Assembly: GCA_022315425.1 (NCBI GenBank)
Contig: JAIUPT010000013.1
Span: 124,001 to 188,000, forward strand
Source: Pseudevernia furfuracea
Lineage: Eukaryota; Ascomycota; Lecanoromycetes; Lecanorales; Parmeliaceae
DNA length: 64,000 nucleotides
Direction: 5' to 3'
Shown: piece after piece, positions 21,870-33,814 of the stretch
Position numbering within the stretch: position 1 is the first letter of the stretch
How the letters are laid out: the number at the start of each line of letters is the position of its first letter
Made by a program: the position numbers and the translations under genes
Notes under the pieces: generated by a model
The model's input: only the letters and a program-made list of their open reading frames with translations
What the model was told of the DNA's origin: nothing
The model's database searches: none

Positions 21870-22773
21870 ATGCATCTCACCCACTCCCTCGCCCTCGCCC
21901 TGCCCGCTCTCGCAGCCGCCCAAGACATCCAAAAACCACTCATAGAACAAGCAGCAGACTGGTTCAACTCCCTCCGCGGCTACATCCCCACCACCGTCCC
22001 CGCCGTCCCCGCCGCCGTCAAATCCCCCGTCGCCGCTTCCGCGGCCAAAGTAGCCGCCGCAAAAGTCGTCGGTCTAACCATGGCCAACTACGAATCGGAA
22101 CTGACCCCGGACCCCAACTCGGCGAAATCGCCTCAGGAGTGGATGGTCTTCATATCGGGGGGGAACAAGACGTGCGGCGGCTTCTGCGGCCGGCTGGAGC
22201 GGGAGTGGAACGAGACGGCGAGCCTGCTGGCCGCGGACCCAACCTCGCCGAACCTCGCCTACGTCGACTGCGACAAGCAGGGCGTGCTCTGCTCGACCTG
22301 GATGGCGAAGCCGCCCACGATCTGGCACATCCAGCGTCCCGTCGCGCGCGCCGACCAGTCGACCCCGGCCAGCACGATCCATGTCAACTACTTCAACGTG
22401 ACGCATTCGACCGCCGGGGACATGCTCGCCATCCACACGGGGAACAAGTACGAGGAGGGCACCCTGTACGAGGGATGGTTCGACCCGTTGGATGGGCAGT
22501 TGGCGAAACTGGGCGTGAACAAGGCGATTGGATATGCGCTTTTCGGCATCGGGTTGGTTCCCAGCTGGGCTTTTATGATTGTGGTTAGTATGGTGTCAAG
22601 GACTATCATGTGAGTACACCTCCTTTTTTTTTTAAGCCAACTGGCGGAGAGTGCTGATGTTGAATAGTGCAAGGAGGAATGGCCCCAATCCAGCAGTTCA
22701 GCAACAGGAGGCACAGCGTAGGGCAGCTGGTCGCAACGCTCCATTGGGCGGTGCCCCTCCGGCGAGTGAGTAA
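21870..22773 (+). CDS. ER thioredoxin-like membrane protein, fungal-specific
   Basis: Two exons (21870-22609, 22668-22773) give 281 residues. A signal peptide (HSLALALPALAAA) precedes an Ala/Val/Pro linker. A thioredoxin-fold-like segment follows: EWMVFISGGNKTCGGFCGR (a CxxxC in place of CxxC), then AYVDCDKQGVLCSTW and PPTIWHIQ, resembling the beta-alpha-beta and cis-Pro region. Near residues 222-245 is a transmembrane helix (GYALFGIGLVPSWAFMIVV), then a short Arg/Gln/Ala-rich cytosolic tail. Related fungal proteins are sometimes labelled peptidyl-tRNA hydrolase, which the sequence does not support. A type I ER protein, perhaps a chaperone or oxidoreductase-like adaptor, is the most reasonable reading. 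The gene is GC-rich at third positions. Confidence 0.8.
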
Positions 22774-23143
22774 TTGTGCTAAATACTTGCAGTATATCGG
22801 CGAATTAGTTAGGGGTCTTGGTTGGCTTGGTCTGAAAATATAAGTCGAGAATCTTCGGCGGCTCCTCTTCACTGTTTGAATTATTTATTCTGTCTTGGAT
22901 ATCCACACCATAATTTCCAAATATAAGTCAAAGAGGTCTCAAAGGCGTACACTATCGTTAATGATCATGCCGTGGGGCTGCCATTTATGCATTTCAATAT
23001 CCAATCACCCTCGAGATCCATGAGATAAAGCTGCCCAACCCCTCCAACGCCGACGCTTGCATTTCTTCAAACCTCTCCACTGCTATGCAAAACATTAGAT
23101 AGCCTTTCCCACTTGCAATAATTCAAGGGCATGTCCAGGCTCT
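22774..23143. other. convergent 3' intergenic region
   Basis: 370 bp between convergent genes; no feature seen apart from presumed terminators. Confidence 0.5.
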
Positions 23144-24615
23144 TCAAAATCCCTCCACACGAGTCCCAAACCCCCTTTGCATCGCCAACGCCACTAAATC
23201 TTCACCGACACAGATATCCATAAGCCCAATCCCTACACTCTTGTAGATGACATTTCCACCCTGTAACCACTTCCCGAGACCCTTCTCGCCCTTTCCAGTC
23301 CCCAATTCAATTTCTCTCATGCTCGCCTTCTTGACCATCAAGAGCTCTCCAATCTCCACAAGCTGCTCCGCAGTGATCCCCGCCTGGATGATCTCGCCCG
23401 CCTCTTTCAAGCAGGCTTCGAGAGAATCGACCACAATGACGCCTCCTTTATCTGCGTGCTTGTGATGGTGATGCTTATGGTCTGGTGCGACAGCTTGGCT
23501 TAGAATGTCGGGATGGATCTCACACATGTGGGGGCGGTAACTGCCTATGGCGCTTATATATCTCCCTTTCTTTCTGCCTTCGGTGCTGGTGAGGTGTTCA
23601 GCTGGGAAAAGAGGGGAGGTGCTGGGCGTGCAGAGAAAGATGGCATCTGCCTTGCGGATGTGTTCCTTCAAAAGCCGTTGATATTCGCCGTACTCGGAAG
23701 AGACAATGCTGAATGCCAGTTTCGAATTCGCGTTGCGTAGGTCTTCCCATTCGGGGGAGGTATAGAACTCATGCATGAGCGCTTTTGCCCGGGCGAACGA
23801 GCGATTGACGATATCGACGTGGTGGATCTCGGACCCACGCAACATGAGAGCGAGGCGTATGTGCCATTTTGCTTGCATGCCTGCGCCGAAGACCGTGATG
23901 GAATGGACATTGGAGCGGCGGTTAAAGATCATGGTTGATGCGAGGGCAGTACGGAAAGCTGTCATTTCTTCCGCATCGAGAAAGGCGTAGGGAATGCCAG
24001 TGGATGTGAGGAGCGTTAGGGAGCCACGGGGTGTAGTGGTTTGTGAAGAGGCTACTGAAAGATCCGCAGATGGGGCGCTCGATGTCGAGGATGTATACGA
24101 GGCTAATGTGGTGGACGATATTGAGCTGGAAATCGAGGGCGATTTGGGAGCTGGAGAGCTACTTCGTGGGGAGTCGATGCTCAATTTGCTGAGACTAGGT
24201 GTAATGGATGGGACAGGCGCCGTGGCTAGGGTGATGATTTTGATGCCTCTACTCGTGCTTGTACTGGCGGGCATGAAGAGGGTAGTTTGCTTGTTGGCAG
24301 CTGGGACAGCGATCCTTTGAGGCTGGTTCGCGCTGCATCCAGTCGTACTCTCTTGCGTCCCTGTTGAGTAATCATGGAGGGCTTCAGCGAGGTTGTGCCT
24401 GAATTACAACTTCCCAGTCAGCCATGCTTATTTGAGGGGCTGTATCGAGCTTTAGAATATATGCCGAAAGTACAGACTCCCAAGACAAGACTCAGGATCC
24501 GGTTCAAAAGAGATATGGGCTCGAAAACTACGTACTGGAGCTCGGCGATGTCATCTCGAGTGAGAGTGAGCAATAGGCAATGGACATCTGCATCCGAAAG
24601 GACTGTGAGGGGCAT
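23144..24615 (-). CDS. ornithine cyclodeaminase / mu-crystallin family protein
   Basis: Two exons (24615-24536, 24398-23144) give 444 residues. Exon 1 starts MPLTVLSDADVHCLL, the family's opening; the junction gives LQHNLAEALHDYSTG, then RIAVP and TTLFMPAS. The NAD(P)-binding site SITVFGAGMQAKWHIRLAL (GxGxxA) follows, then VDIVNRS, IFLCTPSTSPLF, YISAIGSYRPHMCEI and a C-terminal VIYKSVGIGLMDICV, all in family order. Members include NAD-dependent ornithine cyclodeaminase and ketimine reductases, so the substrate is open. Odd features are a roughly 60-residue Ser-rich insert between GIKIITLA and GSLTLL and a His cluster (HKHHHHKH) near residue 310. The first intron (137 nt) is longer than its neighbours. 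Confidence 0.9.
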
Positions 24616-25483
24616 GTTGGGGACTTGGTCAGAGAAATTCAAGGGCAGATGCTGTGTGTTATCTCTTTTCGATGCTGTAGGTCTGTACACAATGCCTCTT
24701 GACAGGCTTGTGTTAAGTAGACAGGGGAGGAAGAGGGCAGGGGAGAAGGTATAAGCCTCAGATGATCAGGCTCTGACATGAAATATATACAGGGATGAAT
24801 AGCAAGGCCCAAGAACTGCTTTATCAAGGGAGAGGATGCAGGAATAAGGTCGTAGGTCTCCTTCTGCTTGCAATAGCGTCTCGATATCTTGGCATATGTG
24901 GTAGGGCTGATTTTAGTGTAGGTTAGGGTATGTTGCTTAGTCACCGAGGTCGCCATCCGAGAGTCTCTGAGTCTCTCGAGTTTAACTCCCACGTCAATCA
25001 TTCTTTGATATGTCGGGTAATCCATTTCCTTTCTCTTCTTGCAGCTCACCAGCTGACAGTGATACACACTCACTAGTATTTGAGTATCAGATTTGCACCC
25101 AAGCGCTGAACTGTGATGAATGTATTTCACAGCACTATGTCAAAGACATGAAATTGAACACTTCGACTTATATGACATCGTCTGAACTACCTCACTGTTA
25201 TAAGAGAAAATTCAAATGACACAAAGTGCTCACCACGTAGAAGCCCAACATTATGTGAAGTCTTTGTCAGTGAATGTTAATGTGTTAATACTTGGTGATT
25301 GACAATGAGCATATATTTTCTGACTTTACCTCACTTCCCACCTTTCTACTTCCTTCCATTTACATAAGATACGTCCCCTTCCCTTTCAATCCTTCCATCC
25401 TTCAATCTCCTTCCTTAAGACATTATCCTTCAAGTTACCTCTTTCCCTGTTGCTACGTTCACAATACCATTCCCTCACTCAAG
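24616..25483. promoter_or_regulatory. divergent intergenic region
   Basis: About 870 bp between the divergent starts of the cyclodeaminase-family gene and the 2EXR-like gene. Strongly pyrimidine-rich before the plus-strand start (about 25330-25480). No gene seen. Confidence 0.4.
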
Positions 25484-27403
25484 ATGGCGAGGAGAAAGAG
25501 CGAAGCTGCTATCAATGAGGTCTCCAATGATGAGATAAAATCACGCGTGAAGCCACGTCCACGCAAAAAGCAAGCCGTGACCAAGACCAACAGTGCCGCA
25601 ACCAAAGCCCTGTAAGTCACCTGCCTTGTGGAAAGCTACCTAGTCTGATTGTCACAGGATCCGCAAGAATGCAGCTACTTCCTCGTTACTCCAGCTGCCG
25701 TCAGAGGTCCGAGAGAATATTCTGATCAACCTTGTTGGTGATCAGCTTATTCATATCAAGTATATTGATGCTGCCACGAATTTTGTTGAGATCAGAAATA
25801 GGGACGAACATCTTGGTACTAATGCTAGTGAAGACGCTATGTCCGATAGCGGCGACACTAATAGTGATGAGATTGTAGCAGGCAAAGCTATGGTCACTGT
25901 TCCCTATGTCAATCCACTGCCTTCGTTTAGGCAGGTGCACACCCCGGCTACCTTTCGTCACGCTATCTGTGTTGCCAATCAGTCAGAGCAGTCTGCTTAT
26001 TATGAAGCTACCTCCGGTTATACAGAGGTTCCGGAGGGCGAATCACCAGAGTTCTATGTCGCCTCTTGTGAAGAGCGTCACGCGGTGTGCAAGATGTGTG
26101 GAAGCAATGCCATGCCTCTAGGCAAAGAGGATCGACAAGCTCTTCAAGTTGACTTAAACGTGCTTGGTGTTTGCCGCCAGTTGTACGAAGAAGCAAATCA
26201 TCTTCTATGGACTACCAACACCTTCTCATTCGAGGATCCTAGAACGTTCCAGAAGTTCTTCAGCAGCCTAAACCCAGCACAGAAACGCAATCTAACAAGC
26301 ATCCACATAAGCACAAATATTGGGTCGTCGTCCTATATCAAAAGCGACTATCACCGAGCACGTGAGGACCGCGATTACTGGGGGACGGCCCTGAATATGT
26401 CCACTATGAATATGCTACGTAAGTTACAATTTCAAAGTTTTCTTGCCCTATTGAGATTTCTCCTTGAGTCGCAAGACATGTTGCGGGAGCAAAGCACTCC
26501 CAACACTGGTCGCACGACTCAAGCTGTATCCCAGAAGAGATATGCTTACTCCAAAATCATATAGGAGGCGTTCAAGCTCTTCATTTATGCCTCAATCAAT
26601 CATTCCAATGCGTTTCTCTGAGATTTGCCGCCGACTCAGCAAAAAAGCAGATCGAAGATGCCCAGCAAGCAGACATGAAATTTATCCTACGTCTACGCGC
26701 CCTCTCAGTAACACATGCCACTGTTGTAGTGAGTGACGATGCCGAAAACTTGGAGAGTCTAGGTAGAAGCGCCTATAGGTGGACCGCGATGAAGAAAACC
26801 GAGTACGCAGAGAGTATTCGTGCACAATTGATGGATCCCAGTGGGGCAGAACTTGCGAAGGCAGAAGCTGAAACCGCGAGCCTGGCAAGAAAGGCCGAAA
26901 TCAGAGACAACGCGGCGGCCGGAGTCAGATCCTACAAATCGATGCTGAAACTTAGGCAAGCCGACGTGGCCCGACTTACGAGATTGGCACGCAGTAAACA
27001 AACCAAGGCGGTGTTTGCCGCACAAAAAGCAGAGCATGTGTCGAAGAAGAGTTCGAAGAAGGCGGCGAAGCTACAGCGAGATGCTAAGGAGCGGAAAGAA
27101 ACGGCGGCTGAGGTGAGACAGTTTGCGGAATTCGCTGTGGAGAGAGAGAACGATTGCCGAAAGCATTTAGCCGACGCGAGGGAGAAGCACAAGCGGGCCA
27201 TGGTCAGATTGGGGGCAACGCCCGAGGATATTCAAGACATGGAAGACGCTGAGATGCTTATGGAGGGGTTGAGTGGCTCTGACATGGACTTGGGGGAGGA
27301 TGAGACTCTGGATCCTCAGTCAGAGGACAATGAATCGCTGGTATCTCAGTCAGAAGATGAAACTCTCGACGAAGATGATGAAGATGACGAAGTCTCCTCC
27401 TGA
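25484..27403 (+). CDS. 2EXR/DUF7730-like protein with long coiled coil
   Basis: Three exons (25484-25611, 25658-26418, 26565-27403) total 1728 nt for 575 residues. A basic N-terminus (RPRKKQAVTK) is followed by LLQLPSEVRENILINLVG, the start of the fungal 2EXR/DUF7730-type module, which resembles an F-box helix. Then come VLGVCRQLYEEANHLLWTTNTFSF and a KFFSSLNPAQKRNLTSIHI region. After the second intron there is a helical part (RGVQALHLCLNQSF) and a roughly 170-residue Ala/Lys/Arg/Glu-rich coiled coil. The C-terminus is an acidic tail of repeated SQSED/DEDDEDDE. No classical F-box or LRR is visible. Such proteins are numerous in filamentous ascomycetes and their function is unknown. Confidence 0.85.
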
Positions 27404-28428
27404 CTCACTCGCTATCGACACAATACGGCAGACTTGACGCGCAATGACTCGTCATTCCAACATTCGTCATTCCAACATTTTTTACGATTCATGCGAAGCC
27501 CTCAATCTCATCCAAAGGACAGAGATATTCGACCCCAACCAACCTCCCTTTGCGGTTTACAACAGTGGACGCCGGAAATCAAGGACCGAAAGTCAACGGA
27601 CGGACCCTTTTCTCTCAAGAGCATCAGGAACAGTCGGACTGAACATCCCTATTTTCCTCAGCCTTTTTGCAGTCTACGATCCACACATGGCCGTCATCAA
27701 TTCAAGCGTTGATAAACAGCATCATTATCAACAGCTTTTATCACTGCACTTTTCAGCTACGACATACCACGGTTCACGACAAGCCCGGCAGGCCTGATGA
27801 TGAGCTTGACACTACACACATCCCCCCCTTTCCACCAGCGTCCCCACCCCATTCATTCATTTATTCATCCATTCATTCATTCATTCAGCATCATTACACA
27901 CAGCACCACCATCATCATCATCCAAAAAGCACACACACGTCTTCGGTTCTCAGAGCAAGAGCAAGAAGCCGGGTGCAAAAAGCGGGCATCTTGCGGAGGG
28001 AGCGGCGGCTTACCCCCATTTTTCGATTCTCACAGCTACTACGAGCTACACGCTGGCTAAGGAGTACTCGATCGAGGCTACACTTTTAGAGACAGACAAG
28101 CGTTATTTCCACACTTCAAAAACCCCACCACCACCATAGATTGCAATGAGAGCACATTTTTACCCCCCCCCCCTTCCCGGTTCAAATGTTCACTAACGAT
28201 GACTTGGCTCCAACTGACACGCACGGACGATGCTCCACTTCGTAGGGCCACAAGAGAGAGAGAGAGTAGTGTGTTTTCATGAATAGATGCATTGGGCATT
28301 GGCATTGGTATCTATCTACCACGAGGTAAATCAATCAAGTCCCCTCATTCCAGCCAGCACCTTGGAGTATATTCAAGCAGCGAACACGATCCTTCCAACC
28401 CCGAACCCACCTCTGCAAAATAGAACCA
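27404..28428. other. intergenic with simple repeats
   Basis: 1 kb between convergent genes. Contains an ATTC-rich microsatellite (about 27850-27892), CATCAT/CACCAC runs to about 27925 and a C-rich run near 28165. Frames here are low-complexity artefacts. Confidence 0.55.
27850..27892 (+). repeat. imperfect (CATT)n microsatellite
   Basis: Repeated CATTCATTCATT units with a few interruptions (TTTATT, ATCC), followed by CATCATCATCATC trinucleotides. Confidence 0.75.
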
Positions 28429-30629
28429 TCACAGCTCCTCCCCATACAGCCCGATGACCTTCCCCCCACTCCTCAACCCTTTCTTCCCCTTCGCCTCATC
28501 CCCCTCACCACCATCATTGCCATTGCCAGGTCCCTTGGCCTCACCGACCCCTCTCTGCTGCAACCCTTCGCCTTCACCTTCACCCTCACCCACGTCCAAC
28601 ATCTCCTGATCCTCCCCACCCTCGTCATCCCCACCGACCGCCTCTTCGAAATCCGTCACGAACTCCACCCCCTCCGTGCCCTCCGAGCGCTGAGACACCA
28701 ACGACATCGGTGAGCCCATCCGCACCGTCGACGACTCCGACCCCATGCCGAAGTCTCTCGGGGCGCCTCTCCCTCCTCCTCCTTCCTCATCGTCTTCGTC
28801 TTCTTCATCCGTTTCCTCTCCATCACGGGCGTAGGTAGCGGGGCGGCGACGACGACGACGGACAGCCTTAGCCATGGTTGCAGGAGCTTCGACTTTTCGG
28901 TAGCCCCAGGCGGTGGGGGGGTCTCCGGGACCGCAGCGGCCGTAGTCTCGAGGGTCGGCTGTGTCGAAACTATCGTCTTCCTCTTCTTCGTCGGCATCGG
29001 CTCCGTAAGCGGCGGTTCCGTAGATAGAAGGGTCCTTCCCCTTCCCTTTACCCGTTCCCTTGCTCTTGTTCGTGCTCTTGATTCGAGCATCATCGACCTT
29101 CGCGTCTCCAAACTCCCGCTTCGTCTTCTCCCTAGCCTCTTCCTCGTCAATGCGAACATTGCGTTCCAGATCCACGCAGAATTCCTCCCATTGCTTGTAC
29201 TCTGGTTCCATCTCAGTAGCCAGACGCTTCATGTCCACAATGACACGCACGCACTCTTCGCCTTTTCGCGTGGCTGTATCGACGAGGGTGAGGCATTTGG
29301 TGAGAATTTCGACTTCGAGGGGGCCGACGTGGAGGATATCGATAGCGTGACCTTTGCGTTCGCTGAGGTCGATCTTCCATTGAGGAGTCCCGAGGGGAGC
29401 TGATGAGGGTCTGATGTGGTACTGTGGAGTGGGCTGGAGCAAGATGGATGATGAGCTATTTGAAGAGGGTTGTTCGGCTTTGAGCCAAGGGGCGGAGAAT
29501 GGTCTGAGTAAGGTCTCGACCGAGGCGGGTTGTGAGTAGCTGGGCGAGGCAGGGTACTGAAGACCGCTCTTCGGCTCGCGCTCTGGCTCATGTTCGGGAG
29601 ATGGCGACTTCTTGTCTGAGCTGGTATCGTATGCAGCAGCTTCCAACAGGTCTTCGTAAGCAGTACGTTGACTGGCCGTATCCTCCGTCTTCACATGTCC
29701 ACTGGTAGAAGCCTGCATGGCCGGCTCCGGGTTGAGAATCTTCGCGAGGTGAAGGGAAGTGTTCGAGGGTGCAGAATTCGATGGCAGACGCGCATGACCG
29801 CTGCCAGGACCAGTAATCTCACCATCCTCCTTCAAGATAGACGCAATGAAGTCACTCAGAGCACGTAACTCAAGGACCGGCTCTTCCATCAAACGAGAAA
29901 AGTTCTCAAAGCTGTTGACGTAGATGACGTCAATGTGGCCAACATTCTCCAGAGCCTTGCGAAGCTTCATTGCGGTCGATGCCTCGCTGGTGGAATTCTC
30001 GATGGTGCGAACTGAATGTTATTGTCAGCTTGGGAAGTTTGAGGTAGCGGATGCCGAGCGGTAGACTTACTGATGTAGGGTCGAGTGATTTGTTTGAAGC
30101 ACCTTGACGTTGACGGTTAGCCTACCTCAATAATGGTGACTGAGGGGAAAGTTAAAACTCACTTTGACTTGGTGGCCCAATCCTGGACCCCACGGAGGAA
30201 CTTCTCTATCATGTACTCCAGATTCTCCAACGGCCCATACAGAGACAAGGTCTATGTAAATCTAAAGTCAGTAAATTTCCTTCGCGTTGTGCACCTCAGT
30301 TGCAAGAAAGATGTAATAAGTAAAAAGAGCCTCTGCCACGACAGGCACCTCGTAGATCAACACTCATAGACCATCGCAACAAGAGAAAAATCACATACTG
30401 CCTTGTCATTGCGCACGATAATCGGCGCTCTGATAGCGCCCTCCAACAGTCGATCTGAGACCCTGGGCCTCTCGGGCTCCAGTCTCGTTCTCTCACCCCA
30501 CCCTCCTGCACCTTCGAAACACAAGATCTCGATCACTACCTTGGCAGTGTCCAAGGTGCTCATGAACGACTCTCCATTGAAGTCGGGTTTGTCAGCGATA
30601 TCCCTGAAGGGCGCAGCACGACGAGCCAT
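28429..30629 (-). CDS. conserved-looking protein of unknown function, acidic C-terminus
   Basis: Four exons (30629-30399, 30251-30163, 30102-30071, 30011-28429) total 1935 nt for 644 residues. The N-terminal 150 residues look like a folded, intron-split domain: FNGESFMSTLDTAKVVIEIL, RPRVSDRLLEGAIRAPIIV, PLENLEYMIEKFL, KCFKQITRPYI and GHIDVIYVNSFENFSRLMEE. The middle is Ser/Pro-rich with a short helix region (EILTKCLTLVDTATRKGEECVRVIVDM). The C-terminal 250 residues are highly charged: Lys-rich, then Glu/Asp-rich, then Gly/Glu-rich, with KAVRRRRRRPA as a possible nuclear signal. I do not recognise a family. A nuclear or scaffolding role is guesswork from composition. Confidence 0.75.
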
Positions 30630-33187
30630 GGCTGTTGGTTGTTGGTGGTTGAGTGTTGTGGGTGTTGATGAAGGAGGGAGGAATTGGTCACAAGGTGACC
30701 TTGTGCTGCCTGCACACCCCTGTCATAATTGTCTCGGCGCATATTTTCGTCGGGGCTGGCATTGGGGTCAGCAGCGTTTCGTTGGGATACAAGATTATCA
30801 CCGGCGACGAGGTCACCCCCTGCTCGACTGACAAACGGGGGACTGACACTAACATGCTATACTCTGGACTATGATGGCCAGGAACATCAAGGGGCAAAAC
30901 TATATATTTTTTTCTATAGTTGAGAAGAGAGTCCATGTTGTCAAAGGTGATTGCGTTCAAATATGTCGATGTGAAAGCCGCTAACACCGCGCTTAGTGCT
31001 TCCGCTCGCTTAATAGTACACAAAGGCGTTCACAACTTTAGATATTCACAATTCTCTGTGAATGATGATCGTCCGTTATTCATGGCCACTTATTCACGGC
31101 CACTTATTCACAGGGACGGCTTGGATTGAGGGAGGAGATTTTTGGGTTATTGAGAGTAGTTAGTATTATTTGCCTGAATACTGGCTCTTGGATTGGTGCA
31201 GTAAACTTGACACTCACTCTGGGCAGTGGACTGCGACTCCTTTGCCAAGAGCATTAGCATTGACGTAAAAAAAGATCGTACATGACAGCCCATGCCCCAT
31301 CAATGCAGCTGATAGCTCCCTACATGACTTAGCAGCTTACCACTGCCGGCCAAAGTCACTCCAGCCCTGTATTGCCCGAGCTCGTCCCTCTCAACTCCTC
31401 AAGACAACGAACTTCCTGGAGGCGAAATCAGGCAACATAACCCCTCATGAGGCATCCCGAGCTCTTGCTGCATGGTCGATCATCCTCCGAAGACTCGAGC
31501 CTTATCGCGCCAACGGCCAACTGTCACTCAAAGGGTATGTATTCCCATGACAATGAAGGATTACGCGTGATAGCCAGAGCTCCCTCCAGTCAAAATGACA
31601 CAAGCCCAGCGAAACAGGGACGCATACTGCAAATATTATGCGTCTATGTTTCATAATTGCGCCTTTGGCGAATATCATGCAAGGCAAACTTGGAAAAGGC
31701 GATTAAGCCCTGAACCTTTGCTGCTGCTCCGAGAGAATGGAGCTGTCCGAGGCCCCGGACCTCGTCGTTCACCCTCGGCCGAATAAATCCAAGCATCACC
31801 AGTTCGGACGAGGTCGGCTCCAGGTCCTCTCTCAACGCTTTGACACCTCCTGTTTCCTCGAGGCTTTTGGACGAACTGCAGACTCCCGCTGACCGATTGG
31901 TTTCCCGTTCAGGTTGAGTAATTTAAAAAAGTATAACAGCAGCCTTTTGAAGCGGTTGGGGCTGTCTGCCCAGATGCGAACTGAACGCCAACCGGAAACA
32001 ATTAATGATCCAAGTCAAATTTGACAGCTGTCCATGGGCTCGGAAAAGGGTGTGGGTAGAAAGACGCATGCGGAACCAACCTTGAGCGGAGTACATTGCT
32101 TTACGGATAGGTGAGTTGATAGGACTTCGGAAGAGGAGCATACAACCCAGGTGAAACATGACCCAGGTCAAGCATTGATGAGCTGCTTCAGGAAACGTGT
32201 AGTTATTTCAGGAAGAGCGGTGAACGCAGGCGGGATAGCTGTCAGGTATTTGAATTTTTAAAGTGAACAAACATGCACATGCGGCTGGCCAACGGCAATT
32301 TTTGGCCATTCTTCGGCATCTTCGAGGACGGTCGGAAGATAGGAACACGGGATAGCTGCATCTTAGCGCCTGTTACATAAGCCAAAGCGTATGTAGGTAG
32401 GCGAAGAGCAAACTAGCGACTTTCGCTCTGTCGAATAGACATCCTTTCCGACGCTTAGAGTAATGATGGACGAGAGTGAATTGAGGCTTCAGGATATATG
32501 ACGCACAGCCGTGTGTTCGCTCGATCAATTAAAATTGAGTGCCAGAGGTTCCTACGGCCGCATGTACAGGTCCAAGCACTCCACATACCGAATGGGTCGT
32601 TGCATCAAACTCATTAACCACATGTGATAAAATTTCCCTGCCGCCGAAGATATCCACTGACGGGCTCCTTAATGGGCGTGTGGTAAAGGCTTCTTTCACT
32701 TCTCCGACGAGGCTGCATGGCTCTGTTGCGGGAGCAAGCCGCAACCTTTACATTCGCTTACCTCGAGGACTCGTTTGGATAGGCTAGACTCGTCTCGGTG
32801 AGGCAATGGTGGTTGTCACCGGCTTGTTTCTTACCCGCACGGGATACGCAAGCAACCCTTTCCGTGCACTCGGTTTCGGAGAGACCATTCCTATGGGTAT
32901 TGAACGTTACCACCGTCGCGTGGGCGTGTTTTCCCAAAGGTTTGTTGCATTTGCTGGTCGCATTGTACTTGTGCGAAAGTCGACGTCTCGCAAGCGTAAT
33001 GTGACTGACACGTTGATCAACAGGCTCGAGTACATAATGGCGGCCAACCTCACAAAGAGGCGATCCAACAATCAACCCCTCCTTCTCTTTCTCTACCATA
33101 GGACAACTACAACCTCTGCAACATCAATCTGATCACTGTACCTGGCAACATAGCTCCCCATCGACAAACTGACACCACACCGGTACT
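30630..33187. other. gene-poor stretch
   Basis: About 2.5 kb with no supported gene. Includes an exact 14-bp tandem (GGCCACTTATTCAC at 31084-31097 and 31098-31111). Overlapping frames at 32539-33132 lack domains or a splice chain. Confidence 0.45.
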
Positions 33188-33814
33188 ATGGCAGCACAAC
33201 AAATTGTCGTCCAGAGCAACCCGAAATGGCAATTCTTGATGGCTCTTGGGCTTGACGGGCGCAACCGTGACCACCAAGCTCTATATTGGATCATGAAAGT
33301 ATGTGTGGAAGGCCTATTATGACGAGAGGGAAACTGACGACGGACAGAGTGAAGCGATCAAGGTGTACGACGCCCAACTTATGGGTAACCGTGCCGCCCT
33401 CAAGCCGCAATACGCAAGGGAGCCTCCGCCCTTTTCGGCGAACCAGTTCTCCGAGACGGCATTCGGCAATGCAGTGAAATCCATTGTGAAGAGTGCATGC
33501 TCCCAGACGCGTGGCCTATACGATCAAGGAGCAAACCAAGGGCAGCCGAACTGGGTGGCACGATGGATTTTATACCACGTCTGTCGCTACCGTGATGGCC
33601 GGAATAAGAAGGCCGCTCGATCGAAGAACTTCCATGACGATGATAACATCACAGAGGCTCTGCCAGCGCCACCAGCAGCAGCAGGTGAGCTCTGAGGATC
33701 ACAGCCGTCAAGACAACGAGTATTTGCTGACATCTGACAGGTCCAGTCACCGGCAGTGGGAATGGCAGAGGGCATACTCCGGTTTACGACCCAGCTAGGA
33801 ATGTGTATAGGTGA
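33188..33814 (+). CDS. small unknown protein, three exons
   Basis: Exons 33188-33298, 33348-33684 and 33741-33814 total 522 nt for 173 residues. Both introns (49 and 56 nt) have GTATGT/GTGAGC donors, CTGAC branch-like sites and CAG acceptors, and both preserve frame; intron 1 itself contains a readable frame that is easily mistaken for coding. The protein has NPKWQFLMALGLDGRNRDHQ near the N-terminus, ALKPQYAREPPPFSANQFSE in the middle and QPNWVARWILYHVCRYRDGRN near residue 120, with Trp/Arg spacing reminiscent of a small helical DNA- or protein-binding domain. The Gly-rich tail ends NVYR. No signal peptide or transmembrane segment. Family not recognised. Confidence 0.65.

Noticed and set aside
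32539..33132. Overlapping 70-110 codon frames on both strands
   Set aside because: No domain, poor starts and no consistent exon chain.
33299..33347. Frameshift in the 173-aa gene
   Set aside because: A 49-nt intron with good splice signals explains the frame change.
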